DNA of 12,969 bases from Nitrospirota bacterium (GTDB lineage: Bacteria > Nitrospirota > Nitrospiria > Nitrospirales > UBA8639). Both the position numbers and the translations under genes were made by a program. This document shows, in pieces, positions 1-6,764 of the stretch. The notes beneath the pieces are model-generated. The model was not told the DNA's origin, ran no database searches, and saw only the letters and a list, made by a program, of their open reading frames with translations. Where the stretch lies: the NCBI GenBank assembly GCA_003233615.1, contig QIMB01000078.1, forward strand, positions 1-12,969. Direction: 5' to 3'. Within the stretch, counting starts at the first letter, position 1, and each line of letters starts with the position of its first letter.

Positions 1-161
1 ACAGCAGTTGGATCACGAAAGTCTGCACAAACCCTTAACGCGCTTAGAAAATTTAAAAATTGACTCATCACCTACAAGGTGACCACGCAATTTTCGAATT
101 CCCTGTGCACATCAATTGCTTGCACAGCTTTTTCGCGCCCTACTGCCGTCTTTCGGTTCAA
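1..161 (+). repeat. Palindromic MITE-like repeat, copy A (cut by window edge)
   Basis: Bases 1-134 match the reverse complement of 11881-12014 with 14 mismatches and no gaps (about 90% identity). Weaker similarity continues to about 147, and traces to 161. Copy B extends about 12 bases further at the end corresponding to position 1, so this copy probably begins just outside the window. It is centred on position 75, with a perfect TCACCT-ACA-AGGTGA stem-loop at 68-82. Its outer GCAGTTGG (4-11) is mirrored by CCCTACTGC near 138-146. No reading frame or transposase lies inside. It sits downstream of the MotB-like gene. Confidence 0.8.
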
Positions 162-379
162 TAGATAGGAATGGCTGATAGGAAGAATTTAGGGGAACCA
201 ATACTTCAATCGAAGACGTTCATATGGAAAACGTACATCGCTCGATCATTAAGACAAACGCGTACAGAATCATACGTCTACATGGCAACTAAATAATGCC
301 ACGATTGCTCCTCGTAAACGGCCTGTGACTCTGAATGTTTTCAAATAGCGCGCGCGCGTTTCTAGGCCCTAATTGACGG

Positions 380-1093
380 TTATGACTGATGTATTGGTAG
401 GCGGAGGGAAACAGATGCAGGGTCTTTGGGAAGCCTGTTGGCAATATGACGTTGTTCGGTGGAACGGAGACGGATTGTAAAAATAACACGACGACTCTTT
501 TTACGATCCACTCGATTCTGAGCGTCATAGATCAACTCTTGTCTCCCACGACCGGAGGCAGAGGTCATTTCGTGAAAGCACTGATACGCTGCAGGCGTGT
601 GAGTCTGAATAACCTCCAGTCCCTTGACCATCACCGCCAATGATCGTGCTTGGCTGAGTTGTAGATTGTAGACATCACTTCCACGATCATCTGTATGACC
701 TTGAATGGCGAGAGAATCGATTGTGTCTCGCAAAGGTCCGCAGACAGCCGAGACATAGAACGGCATCGCCTCTTCTAAAAATCGGTTTGCCTGAACCGAA
801 AGCCGACTCTGGCCAAACTCGAATGTCAGCACATCCTCGGGAATAACAATCATGAGCGTGAGAGGATCACGAGGGTCGGCCTCAAGAGAAAGATCCAAAC
901 GCCTAAAGTGGTCCTGTAACGCCACGTGCACGTTCTCTTTGTATTCTTGTAGTTCTGACTGTGCCTCAGAGGATGTCTGTGTGATAAAGGCAGCAAAGAG
1001 CAGGATGAAGACCATAGCCAGCGACGTCATCAGGTCGGTCATGCCATGTGTCATGGGAAAAGAATCTGTCCCGTAATGAGTCGGCCACTTCAT
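380..1093 (-). CDS. ZorB-like / MotB-OmpA family inner-membrane protein
   Basis: A 237-residue protein with the MotB/TolR/ZorB layout. A short cytoplasmic N-terminus is followed by one membrane helix (about 21-38) that begins with DLMT, where Asp20 is the expected ion-carrying residue. A polar linker follows, then a C-terminal OmpA-type peptidoglycan-binding domain (about 80-210). That domain shows GHTDDRG at 132-138, Asn143, LSxAR at 146-150, a GxG-type turn near 180 and RKKSRRV at 197-203. It would pair with the MotA-like protein encoded upstream to form a proton-driven stator-like complex anchored to the cell wall. Its start codon overlaps the upstream stop (ATGA), implying translational coupling. 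No flagellar genes are nearby, so a Zorya-type or other Exb/Tol-type role fits better than motility. No zorC, zorD or zorE follows before the window edge. The MotB/OmpA assignment is firm; the Zorya assignment is inferred. Confidence 0.75.
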   Translation of the reverse strand: MKWPTHYGTDSFPMTHGMTDLMTSLAMVFILLFAAFITQTSSEAQSELQEYKENVHVALQDHFRRLDLSLEADPRDPLTLMIVIPEDVLTFEFGQSRLSVQANRFLEEAMPFYVSAVCGPLRDTIDSLAIQGHTDDRGSDVYNLQLSQARSLAVMVKGLEVIQTHTPAAYQCFHEMTSASGRGRQELIYDAQNRVDRKKSRRVIFTIRLRSTEQRHIANRLPKDPASVSLRLPIHQS

Positions 1094-2316
1094 CCTGTAC
1101 GCCGCTGCTTAGGAATCCACGGCCACCGAGGCCAGGATTTGTTCTTTTCAAAAAGATTGGTACCGGAAGATGCAGAGAGGTCCGCGGGGGCTTTCCACAA
1201 GAAGGGGCGATAATGGGAACCCTGCTCCAGTGGAACATTGTGGGATGATGCGTCTTTGAGAACTTTAGTGAGATCACCAATTGTTTCAGCTAATTCGTGA
1301 AGTGAAGCCTGTAGTTCATGTCTGATGACTCCCGGGAGATCTACCATCGTGCGACGCATATCCGCATGCGCTTCCTCTTGCAATTTGGTCAAGGACTGAA
1401 TGCTCGACGTCAGACTGGCCATGGGTCCAGCCAGCCCAGTCATTCCCCCTCCACTATGAAAAGAAGGAACAACGTCGCCTGGCATGACACGAATACCCTG
1501 ATTCTCGCCATGAAAAGATGTGAGTTGTTCAAGCATTTGTTCCATGGTTTTCCGGGGAAACAGTTGGTCGATTAATCCAAGAAATGTGTGATGGGCATGC
1601 ATGAGCCGGGACACTAAGGGCTTTTCAATAAAAGTAAACACATTGGCCACTATCAGTCCTACAATAGAGGTCAAGAACTTCCCCGCCAATCCATTGATCA
1701 GTCCCTGAATACCGACAATCTCACTTCCATCTGCATGCAGCTTGCCAAGGCCGATGAACAACGCGAGAAAGGTCAACAATAAACCCATGCCAGTGACCAA
1801 TGATGGAAATTGACTATAAAACGGTAGATTGATGCGGCTAGCCATAAGCGCTTCTTGCGTCAATATCTCTTCTGCTCGCCTCGTGCTGAACACACGCGGC
1901 TCGACAAACCACGGGACCTGTTCCAGAATTAACGTCATGCGATATTGTGCCCATGGCCCACGAAACAGAGGATCTTTGTTCATCTCCATATCGAGCGCCT
2001 GAAGATCATGACAGTCACTACGCATCGTTGGGTCCACTCGCCGACTGGCTTGAGTGGTGACGGCCTTTTCAGGTCGAAACGTGAATCGGTCGCGATCAAC
2101 ATCTCCACGCTCTTGGGCAAGAGTCACCAAGAAGGGATGGACTCGTTCAAACCCTCGCTGAATAGAAGAGACCTCCTTCTTTAACTTCATCACGTGCCAC
2201 AGGAAAAAGAGCAGCAGCCCAAAGACCCCTAGCCAACTCAACATAGGGCTGGACGGCCCTCCCAAGAACACGACGTCGCGACTCAAGAATTCCCACAGAT
2301 TGAAGGAGTTACTCAT
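1090..2316 (-). CDS. ZorA-like / MotA-TolQ-ExbB family channel protein
   Basis: A 408-residue membrane protein. TM1 lies at about 25-43. A cytoplasmic segment of roughly 125 residues follows, with PWAQYRMTL at 121-129. TM2 is at about 172-192 (FPSLVTGMGLLLTFLALFIG) and TM3 at about 213-232 (KFLTSIVGLIVANVFTFIEK). A cytoplasmic tail of about 170 residues contains a helical, amphipathic stretch (about 295-355). The 'PSLVTGMGLLLTF' and 'INGLAGKFLTSIVGLIVAN' pattern matches the MotA/TolQ/ExbB proton-channel fold in the form I recall from ZorA. Known ZorA proteins carry a long C-terminal tail and are, from memory, about 480-730 residues, so this tail is short. It overlaps the MotB-like gene by 4 bases, forming a two-gene unit. 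Upstream of the ATG only a weak, distant AAGGAAAG is visible. An alternative is a generic TolQ-like transporter energiser. Channel family is near certain, Zorya membership moderate. Confidence 0.7.
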   Translation of the reverse strand: MSNSFNLWEFLSRDVVFLGGPSSPMLSWLGVFGLLLFFLWHVMKLKKEVSSIQRGFERVHPFLVTLAQERGDVDRDRFTFRPEKAVTTQASRRVDPTMRSDCHDLQALDMEMNKDPLFRGPWAQYRMTLILEQVPWFVEPRVFSTRRAEEILTQEALMASRINLPFYSQFPSLVTGMGLLLTFLALFIGLGKLHADGSEIVGIQGLINGLAGKFLTSIVGLIVANVFTFIEKPLVSRLMHAHHTFLGLIDQLFPRKTMEQMLEQLTSFHGENQGIRVMPGDVVPSFHSGGGMTGLAGPMASLTSSIQSLTKLQEEAHADMRRTMVDLPGVIRHELQASLHELAETIGDLTKVLKDASSHNVPLEQGSHYRPFLWKAPADLSASSGTNLFEKNKSWPRWPWIPKQRRTG

Positions 2317-2632
2317 CTCGTCATAATTCTTTCCTTGACACCATCAAAGAACTGAAAAGCCTGTTAATACATTCTCAAGTTTTATGCCGAAAATAGTCAC
2401 ATGAAACATCAACAAAAGAGGAGGAAATTATGCGGAGAGAAGGAGCTTGCTAGGACGAGTGGGCAAAGAGTACCCACTGTATGGGCAACGAAGAGTCCGT
2501 ATACGAAATACCCCCTACAATTGAGAGGCCAGATTTTTGATTGAGACAAGGCGCAGCAAGCACGCGAATCCAGAAGCTCACGACATGCGGCGACCACGAT
2601 TGGATTCGCTGAATAGCAAATAAATACGACTT
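2317..2632. other. Intergenic region with several hairpins, no credible gene
   Basis: About 316 bases between the ZorA-like start and the end of the restored DUF4197 frame. It contains a 9-bp perfect inverted repeat, GCGAATCCA (2564-2572) and TGGATTCGC (2601-2609), separated by 28 bases. Another stem, AGTGGG/CCCACT, lies at about 2458-2478, with a competing CCCA/TGGG pairing just to its right. The zorA-like promoter must lie at the left end, but I could not choose a convincing -35/-10 pair. The stretch could be a dispersed intergenic repeat or the terminator region of DUF4197. Confidence 0.5.
2564..2609. repeat. 9-bp perfect inverted repeat (hairpin)
   Basis: GCGAATCCA at 2564-2572 is the exact reverse complement of TGGATTCGC at 2601-2609, with a 28-base loop. 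It lies 24 bases beyond the stop of the restored DUF4197 frame on the minus strand, so it could act as a transcript end or be part of a dispersed repeat. No T-run follows on the minus strand, so it is not a classical intrinsic terminator. Confidence 0.5.
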
Positions 2633-3367
2633 CTATTTGGCAAACACTTCTTTGAGTAAATCGGTGACCCGGGCAACAGGATCGGTTCGAATCTTCTGTT
2701 CTTCTTGGGCCAGCGTATGGAATAAACCATCTAAGCTTTTCCCCACCACATAGTTGTCGAGATCAAACTGTTCGGCGTTGACAAATGGCAGTGAAGTGTA
2801 TTGGCCCACCAAAGACTTCTATTGAGCAGCCACGCCTACTTGGTCCATCGCTTCTGTCACTTTCGGTTTAAACGCCTCTGCTAATTTGCCTTTGGTCTTT
2901 TCCTTAAAGTAATCGGTCGCTGCAGTATCTCCGCCATTTAAGATTTTTGTGGCATCTTCAAATTTCATCTCGGTCAGCGCGCCCGTAAAGATTGGCTTAG
3001 CCAATGGGGCAGCTTGCTCAGCCGATCGATTCATACTCACAACGAATTCATCGATTTGTGGTCCGAACCCTACCATGCGTAGCATCTTGTCCATTTTCTG
3101 TAATTTTTCAGGAAGTAAAATTTTAATGGCTTCATTTTTGAGATATCCATCCGTACTGCCCGTAAGCTGGACGGTATTCTCCGTTCCGACCTCAAGCGCC
3201 TCCTTGAGTCCCGAAATAATCTTTTCGTTACTCAATCCACCACTCCCCGATTTATCCAGCAGCTCCATCCCTATCTCTTGAAGACCGTCCAAAAAGTCGA
3301 ATTGCGCATTCGCTGAATTTGGAACAAAGACGAACAGTAGAATACTCATAAATTGAATAATTCGCAT
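2633..3367 (-). pseudogene. DUF4197 family exported protein interrupted by an in-frame amber codon
   Basis: The frame opens at 3367 behind a good ribosome site (GGAGG, 7 bases from the ATG). It encodes a signal peptide (MRIIQFMSILLFVFV...ANA|Q) and most of a DUF4197 protein, then meets TAG at 2821-2819 after 182 codons. The same frame continues for 61 more sense codons to a second TAG at 2635-2633. Those codons keep the usual DUF4197 C-terminus: SLPFVNAEQFDLDNYVVGKS, GLFHTL, and IRTDPVARVTDLLKEVF. The local context is GVAAQ-stop-KSLVGQY. As I recall the family, Tyr follows this Gln, so a TAT/TAC to TAG change is the simplest explanation. Restored length is 244 codons including the amber, close to the family norm. 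With no frameshift or decay after the stop, this is a very recent nonsense mutation, a sequencing error, or readthrough. The biochemical function of DUF4197 is unknown. Confidence 0.8.
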
Positions 3368-3539
3368 GTCAGACCTCCGTAAGTAGCTCTGGATATTTAG
3401 TAATGATAGGAGGGGGTATATGGCATAGTGTATGGCCTTGATATCGCCGAGGCAATCACCCTGTACATGTAGTAGGTGGATCTAGATGAGTAAAGAGGCA
3501 GACACGAATTCTAGGTCTATTGGAGGTTCTTTGCGTATC

Positions 3540-4004
3540 TTATTTCGCCCCGACAAACTGCAACTGACGCCAGGCTTCATAGGCCAAGACTGCAACTGCA
3601 TTACTTAAATTTAAACTGCGGCAGTCCGGCTGCATAGGAATGCGTAAGAGGTGAGTAGGAGGAAGAATATCTAAGAACGAGGCAGGCAGACCCCGCGTTT
3701 CTGGACCAAATACTAACGCATCACCAGACTTGAACGTCACATCGTGATAGACCCTTTGGCCCTTTGTCGTAATGGCAAATATTCTGGTTGGATTTCTGGC
3801 GACTAGATAATCTTTCCACGTAGGATAATCTTTCATCCGAGCGAGCTCATGATAATCTAATCCGGCGCGGCGAGCCCGTTTGTCATCTAATTCAAACCCC
3901 AAGGGATGAATCAAGTGCAGACCAAATCCTGTATTCGCGCACAGGCGAATAATATTTCCAGTGTTCCCCGGAATTTCTGGTTCGTAGAGCACAACATCCA
4001 ACAT
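3540..4004 (-). CDS. trmL: tRNA (cytidine/uridine-34 2'-O)-methyltransferase TrmL
   Basis: A 154-residue SPOUT-class (trefoil-knot) methyltransferase of the usual TrmL length. It would use S-adenosylmethionine to methylate the ribose of the wobble base 34 in tRNA-Leu isoacceptors. Visible family motifs are the N-terminal YEPEIPGNTGNIIRLCANTG (7-26), then PLGFELDDKRARRAGLDYHE (34-53), FGPETRGLP (99-107), RIPM (121-124) and the knot segment SLNLSNAVAV (130-139) that binds the cofactor. The start fits the conserved MLDVVLYEP opening, although no clear Shine-Dalgarno sequence precedes it. It follows the HEAT-repeat gene by 66 bases on the same strand and may share its transcript. The assignment is confident. 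The DUF4197 gene downstream is separated by 172 bases with its own ribosome site. Confidence 0.95.
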   Translation of the reverse strand: MLDVVLYEPEIPGNTGNIIRLCANTGFGLHLIHPLGFELDDKRARRAGLDYHELARMKDYPTWKDYLVARNPTRIFAITTKGQRVYHDVTFKSGDALVFGPETRGLPASFLDILPPTHLLRIPMQPDCRSLNLSNAVAVLAYEAWRQLQFVGAK

Positions 4005-4070
4005 GTGGGGAGACTCAAACTCTCAGATAATTCATGCGCATTCTAGATGACTCACACGCGTCTCGGTTAT

Positions 4071-5174
4071 TCAAAAGTTATCTCCATGTCCGCCTTGTTT
4101 CACTTCACGAATGCTCCAATCAACGGCCTCTCGGAATTGTTGGAGATCATGATCAGGGGAAGAGTCGTTCCACATATACGCCTCTATTTCAAGCAGGGTA
4201 GAATAGGACCGCATATCTGGAGCCTTGCCCAAGGCCCAAGCCAATTGAGTGCGCACACGAAGATCAAGAGTCCTGTCGGCCACCATTTTCATATAGAGAG
4301 AAGTATATTCGCTGTTTCCAGTGGCGGCAGCAATTCTCCCCAGGCCTTTAGCGGCAGCGACTTGAAGTTGAGGATCAGAACGATCTTGGAGAAGAGGAAG
4401 TAAATGCTTTTGTGCTTGAAGGCCAAAAAACCCTAACGCCTCAGCTGCTTCCTTTGCTAGTCGAATGTCTTGCAGCTTTTCCACGAGAACCGGATACCCT
4501 CTTGCAACATGCGTTTCGCCTAATAACGTGAGAATCAAGCGCTGTCGGGCTATGGGAGTCTCTGGTCGGTTGAGGACTTGTAATAACCGGTCGACATGAC
4601 CCCATTCCGCAGCCACCAATACCGGAACATCGTAGAGACGCAAGAATTTCTCCACACATTCTTGCGGCCTAAGAGGCGGAGAAATTTGCGCAATTTTCTT
4701 CATCGTGGCCACACTTTCGGAATAGATCAATCGATCCACATTTTTCCAGGGGATCACTTCGCGCCGATATCTATACGCCAACTGACAGGGCGGACCAAGT
4801 CTTCGACCCTTGGCAGATGATCTCTGTGAAACTCTAGGAGGCCGTGGGCCTATTTTCTCTGGAAGAGCATGACAATCAACCTGAAGCCAAAGACCATCAG
4901 GTGAATGCGTAGGAGCCAGAGCCACACGATAGCCTATAGTCTCCAGACGAGGTTGAAGAACCCCAATGATGGCTTGAGGTTGCATGAAATGCTGAGCCGC
5001 CCCCATATCAACCGCAATGCCAACCAGTGAAATATCCGATACGCCTGGAAGAGGCTCTCGAGAATTCCGCGAATCGCTCAATTGGGCACCAGCACTCGTT
5101 CCCATCACTACACAGCAATAGACGACGGTTACAACTTTCATGAATGTACAAGCAGGGAACGTGTTGAGTTCCAT
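4071..5174 (-). CDS. Exported HEAT-repeat protein
   Basis: A 367-residue protein. A hydrophobic signal segment (about 12-31, starting MKVVTVVYCC and ending GTSAGA|Q) indicates export, probably to the periplasm. A middle region rich in Arg and Pro (about 95-135) follows. The C-terminal half (about 180-340) consists of alpha-helical repeats of HEAT/PBS-lyase type, recognisable from KEAAEALGFFG, LQVAAAKGLGRIA and VRTQLAWALGKA. Such repeats act as protein-binding scaffolds; no catalytic residues can be named. The first ATG overlaps the DoxX stop (TAATG), so translation is probably coupled and I keep that start. Met12 would give a more typical signal peptide, so the true start may be 33 bases in. 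Partner and pathway cannot be read from the sequence. Confidence 0.7.
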   Translation of the reverse strand: MELNTFPACTFMKVVTVVYCCVVMGTSAGAQLSDSRNSREPLPGVSDISLVGIAVDMGAAQHFMQPQAIIGVLQPRLETIGYRVALAPTHSPDGLWLQVDCHALPEKIGPRPPRVSQRSSAKGRRLGPPCQLAYRYRREVIPWKNVDRLIYSESVATMKKIAQISPPLRPQECVEKFLRLYDVPVLVAAEWGHVDRLLQVLNRPETPIARQRLILTLLGETHVARGYPVLVEKLQDIRLAKEAAEALGFFGLQAQKHLLPLLQDRSDPQLQVAAAKGLGRIAAATGNSEYTSLYMKMVADRTLDLRVRTQLAWALGKAPDMRSYSTLLEIEAYMWNDSSPDHDLQQFREAVDWSIREVKQGGHGDNF

Positions 5175-5548
5175 TACGTATTCTCGTGATCCTCTTCATT
5201 CTTTTTTGGCGGATGCCGCATAGTCCATGCCAACATAACCAAAAGGCAGAGAAGCACGACCGGAACAGGAAAAGCCCCCATTTCACCGGCCCTCAGGTGT
5301 GTGAGTGCTGCACCTACCATTGTGACGCTCAACACGACAATTCCATAGAACTGCGCCTTCGGGATAAACAGACAAATTCCTCCGCCGACTTCAATGATTC
5401 CCGTGAGATATAAAAACCACAATGGATAACCCCATTGCGCAAAATGTTGTACCTGGGAATGGCTTCCCATCAGCTTGGCACCCCCTGCCAGGATAAACAT
5501 GCCACCCAACACAACCCAAAGTGCAATTTTGATGATTTTTTTCACCAT
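5174..5548 (-). CDS. DoxX family membrane protein
   Basis: A 124-residue integral membrane protein with four predicted helices: about 8-25, 46-62, 66-84 and 92-108. They are followed by a charged cytoplasmic tail (PPKKNEEDHENT). The opening 'GGMFILAGGAKLMG' and the following 'WGYPLWFLYLTGIIEVGGGI' are typical of the DoxX/DoxD-like family, whose members are small quinone-associated or redox-linked membrane proteins of mostly unresolved function. A strong GGAGGGG lies immediately upstream of the ATG, with unusually short spacing. The stop overlaps the HEAT-repeat gene start by one base, making a coupled pair. It is transcribed divergently from the sirtuin gene across a 195-base gap. Confidence 0.8.
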   Translation of the reverse strand: MVKKIIKIALWVVLGGMFILAGGAKLMGSHSQVQHFAQWGYPLWFLYLTGIIEVGGGICLFIPKAQFYGIVVLSVTMVGAALTHLRAGEMGAFPVPVVLLCLLVMLAWTMRHPPKKNEEDHENT

Positions 5549-5675
5549 TCCCCTCCATATCCATGATCAAACTACGGCTTCGAGGTTAAAGAGAAATTCA
5601 TAGGAACCCCGTCACAGATTATATCCTTATCACATGTGCGACTCTACTGAAATTGGATAACCTCTCTCATTTTTC

Positions 5676-5704
5676 TTGCAAATATTCGTGCCAGAGTTTA
5701 TGTT
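5676..5704 (+). promoter_or_regulatory. Possible sigma-70 promoter for the sirtuin gene
   Basis: TTGCAA (5676-5681) and TATGTT (5699-5704) are spaced by 17 bases, 39 bases before the sirtuin ATG. Each box matches consensus at 4 of 6 positions, so this is suggestive only. Confidence 0.3.
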
Positions 5705-5743
5705 TGGATGCTCTGTTTCTCCGTGAGAATGAAACTCTAGCAT

Positions 5744-6469
5744 ATGCCAAACTCATTCACGATACTTGATGTGCGGGATCGGATTCATCAGGCTCGATCT
5801 GTCACGGTACTGACAGGTGCAGGAATTTCTGCAGATAGCGGCGTGCCCACGTTTCGAGGGGCCGAGGGACTGTGGAAAAATTTTCGACCGGAAGAACTGG
5901 CCTCTCTTGATGCTTTTGCCCGCGACCCAAAGTTGGTATGGGAATGGTATAACTGGCGACGTGAATTACTTGCCACGAAACAACCGAATGCTGCACACGA
6001 GGCCCTTGTCCAGCTCGAAAGGCAGCTGCCAGACTTTTGGGTGATCACGCAAAATGTGGATGGTCTACATGCGATGGCCGGCACACAACACCTTTCGGAA
6101 ATTCATGGGAATATCTGGAAAGTCCGCTGCACGCAATGTCACAACGTTTGTCACAACCGTGACGTGCCTTTGCAATTTCCGCCAACCTGTATTGATTGTG
6201 GAGGACTGCTACGGCCTCATATTGTCTGGTTTGGAGAATCGTTGGCGCCGGAAGACCTCGAATGCAGCTATGCCGCCTTGCAACGATGTGACATGCTGTT
6301 GATCATTGGGACATCAGGTGTCGTGTATCCCGCCGCTTCTTTTGCTCCTGCGGCCAAAGACCACGGGGCATTTGTGGTAGAATTGAATTTGGAGGCCACA
6401 CCCCACTCCTCAGTGGTTGATGTGTCTTTTCAGGGACGAGCAAAAGAGTTAGTCCCACTTCTGCTCTAA
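5744..6469 (+). CDS. NAD-dependent protein deacylase, Sir2 family (class III / CobB-like)
   Basis: A 241-residue sirtuin of normal bacterial length. It removes acyl groups from lysines in proteins, consuming NAD. Visible motifs are the NAD-binding GAGISADSGVPTFRG (25-39), QNVDGLH (103-109), the catalytic His121 in EIHGN, zinc cysteines C129/C132 and C149/C152, VWFGE (161-165) and GTSG (189-192). Tyr69 and Arg72 form the YxxR signature that, in SIRT5 and E. coli CobB, permits removal of succinyl and malonyl groups, so desuccinylase activity is plausible. No strong ribosome site precedes the ATG. The gene sits 94 bases before the sulfur-transfer operon on the same strand, and a functional link is not evident. 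It is not a macro-domain or defence-type Sir2 fusion. Confidence 0.93.
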   Translation: MPNSFTILDVRDRIHQARSVTVLTGAGISADSGVPTFRGAEGLWKNFRPEELASLDAFARDPKLVWEWYNWRRELLATKQPNAAHEALVQLERQLPDFWVITQNVDGLHAMAGTQHLSEIHGNIWKVRCTQCHNVCHNRDVPLQFPPTCIDCGGLLRPHIVWFGESLAPEDLECSYAALQRCDMLLIIGTSGVVYPAASFAPAAKDHGAFVVELNLEATPHSSVVDVSFQGRAKELVPLLL

Positions 6470-6492
6470 AGACGCTCTTCACAGCCATTTTC

Positions 6493-6521
6493 TTGACTCC
6501 CTTTATGAGGGTTTGTTACGT
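6493..6521 (+). promoter_or_regulatory. Weak candidate promoter of the sulfur-transfer operon
   Basis: TTGACT (6493-6498, 5 of 6 matches) is followed after 17 bases by TTACGT (6516-6521), a poor -10 box. The start codon of the first operon gene lies about 40 bases downstream. A short CCCT/AGGG stem in the spacer could alternatively be a weak end for the sirtuin transcript. Confidence 0.25.
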
Positions 6522-6563
6522 TTTTTTGGTTAGGGATTTTCAGTACGTATGTTGGAGTAACCG

Positions 6564-6764
6564 ATGCAATTGACAATAAACGGTAAAATAGAAAACCTAG
6601 ATGTTTCTACGGTGATGGATGTGCTCAAGGCCAAGGATATTGACCCGCAATTGGTCGCTGTCGAGGTGAATACCCAGATGGTCGATCAGGAAAACTTGGT
6701 CACAACATCACTGAAGGAAGATGACAAGCTTGAGTTTTTGTTTTTTATGGGCGGTGGTGCATGA
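6564..6764 (+). CDS. ThiS-like sulfur-carrier protein with one-residue tail after GGG
   Basis: A 66-residue ubiquitin-fold protein. It begins MQLTINGK and has the ThiS-like core 'VAVEVNTQMV' and 'LKEDDKLEFLFFMGGG'. In this family an E1-like enzyme adenylates the terminal glycine and converts it to a thiocarboxylate that donates sulfur. Here the protein ends G63-G64-G65-A66, so one alanine must be removed before activation. Wolinella HcyS-Ala is a known precedent, where the metalloprotease HcyD trims the alanine. A GGAG ribosome site lies 7 bases upstream. The stop overlaps the cysteine synthase start (ATGA), so carrier and enzyme are translationally coupled and probably partners. No thiG, thiC or other thiamine genes are in the window, which favours an amino-acid role over thiamine synthesis. 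Confidence 0.9.
   Translation: MQLTINGKIENLDVSTVMDVLKAKDIDPQLVAVEVNTQMVDQENLVTTSLKEDDKLEFLFFMGGGA

Noticed and set aside
349..358. Short alternating GC run (GCGCGCGCGC)
   Set aside because: Too short to support a claim of Z-DNA or a phase-variable tract, and it is not inside a gene.
289..528. Minus-strand 79-codon frame downstream of and overlapping the ZorB-like gene
   Set aside because: It overlaps the ZorB-like C-terminus in another frame, has no ribosome site, and shows no domain pattern.
2409..2597. Minus-strand 62-codon frame in the hairpin-rich gap
   Set aside because: It is cysteine-rich with low-quality composition, no ribosome site, and its sequence is largely made of the inverted-repeat stems.
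2685..2705. GGTTCGAATC resembles a tRNA T-loop
   Set aside because: It lies inside the DUF4197 coding frame (around KIRTDPV), and no cloverleaf, anticodon arm or CCA end can be drawn around it.
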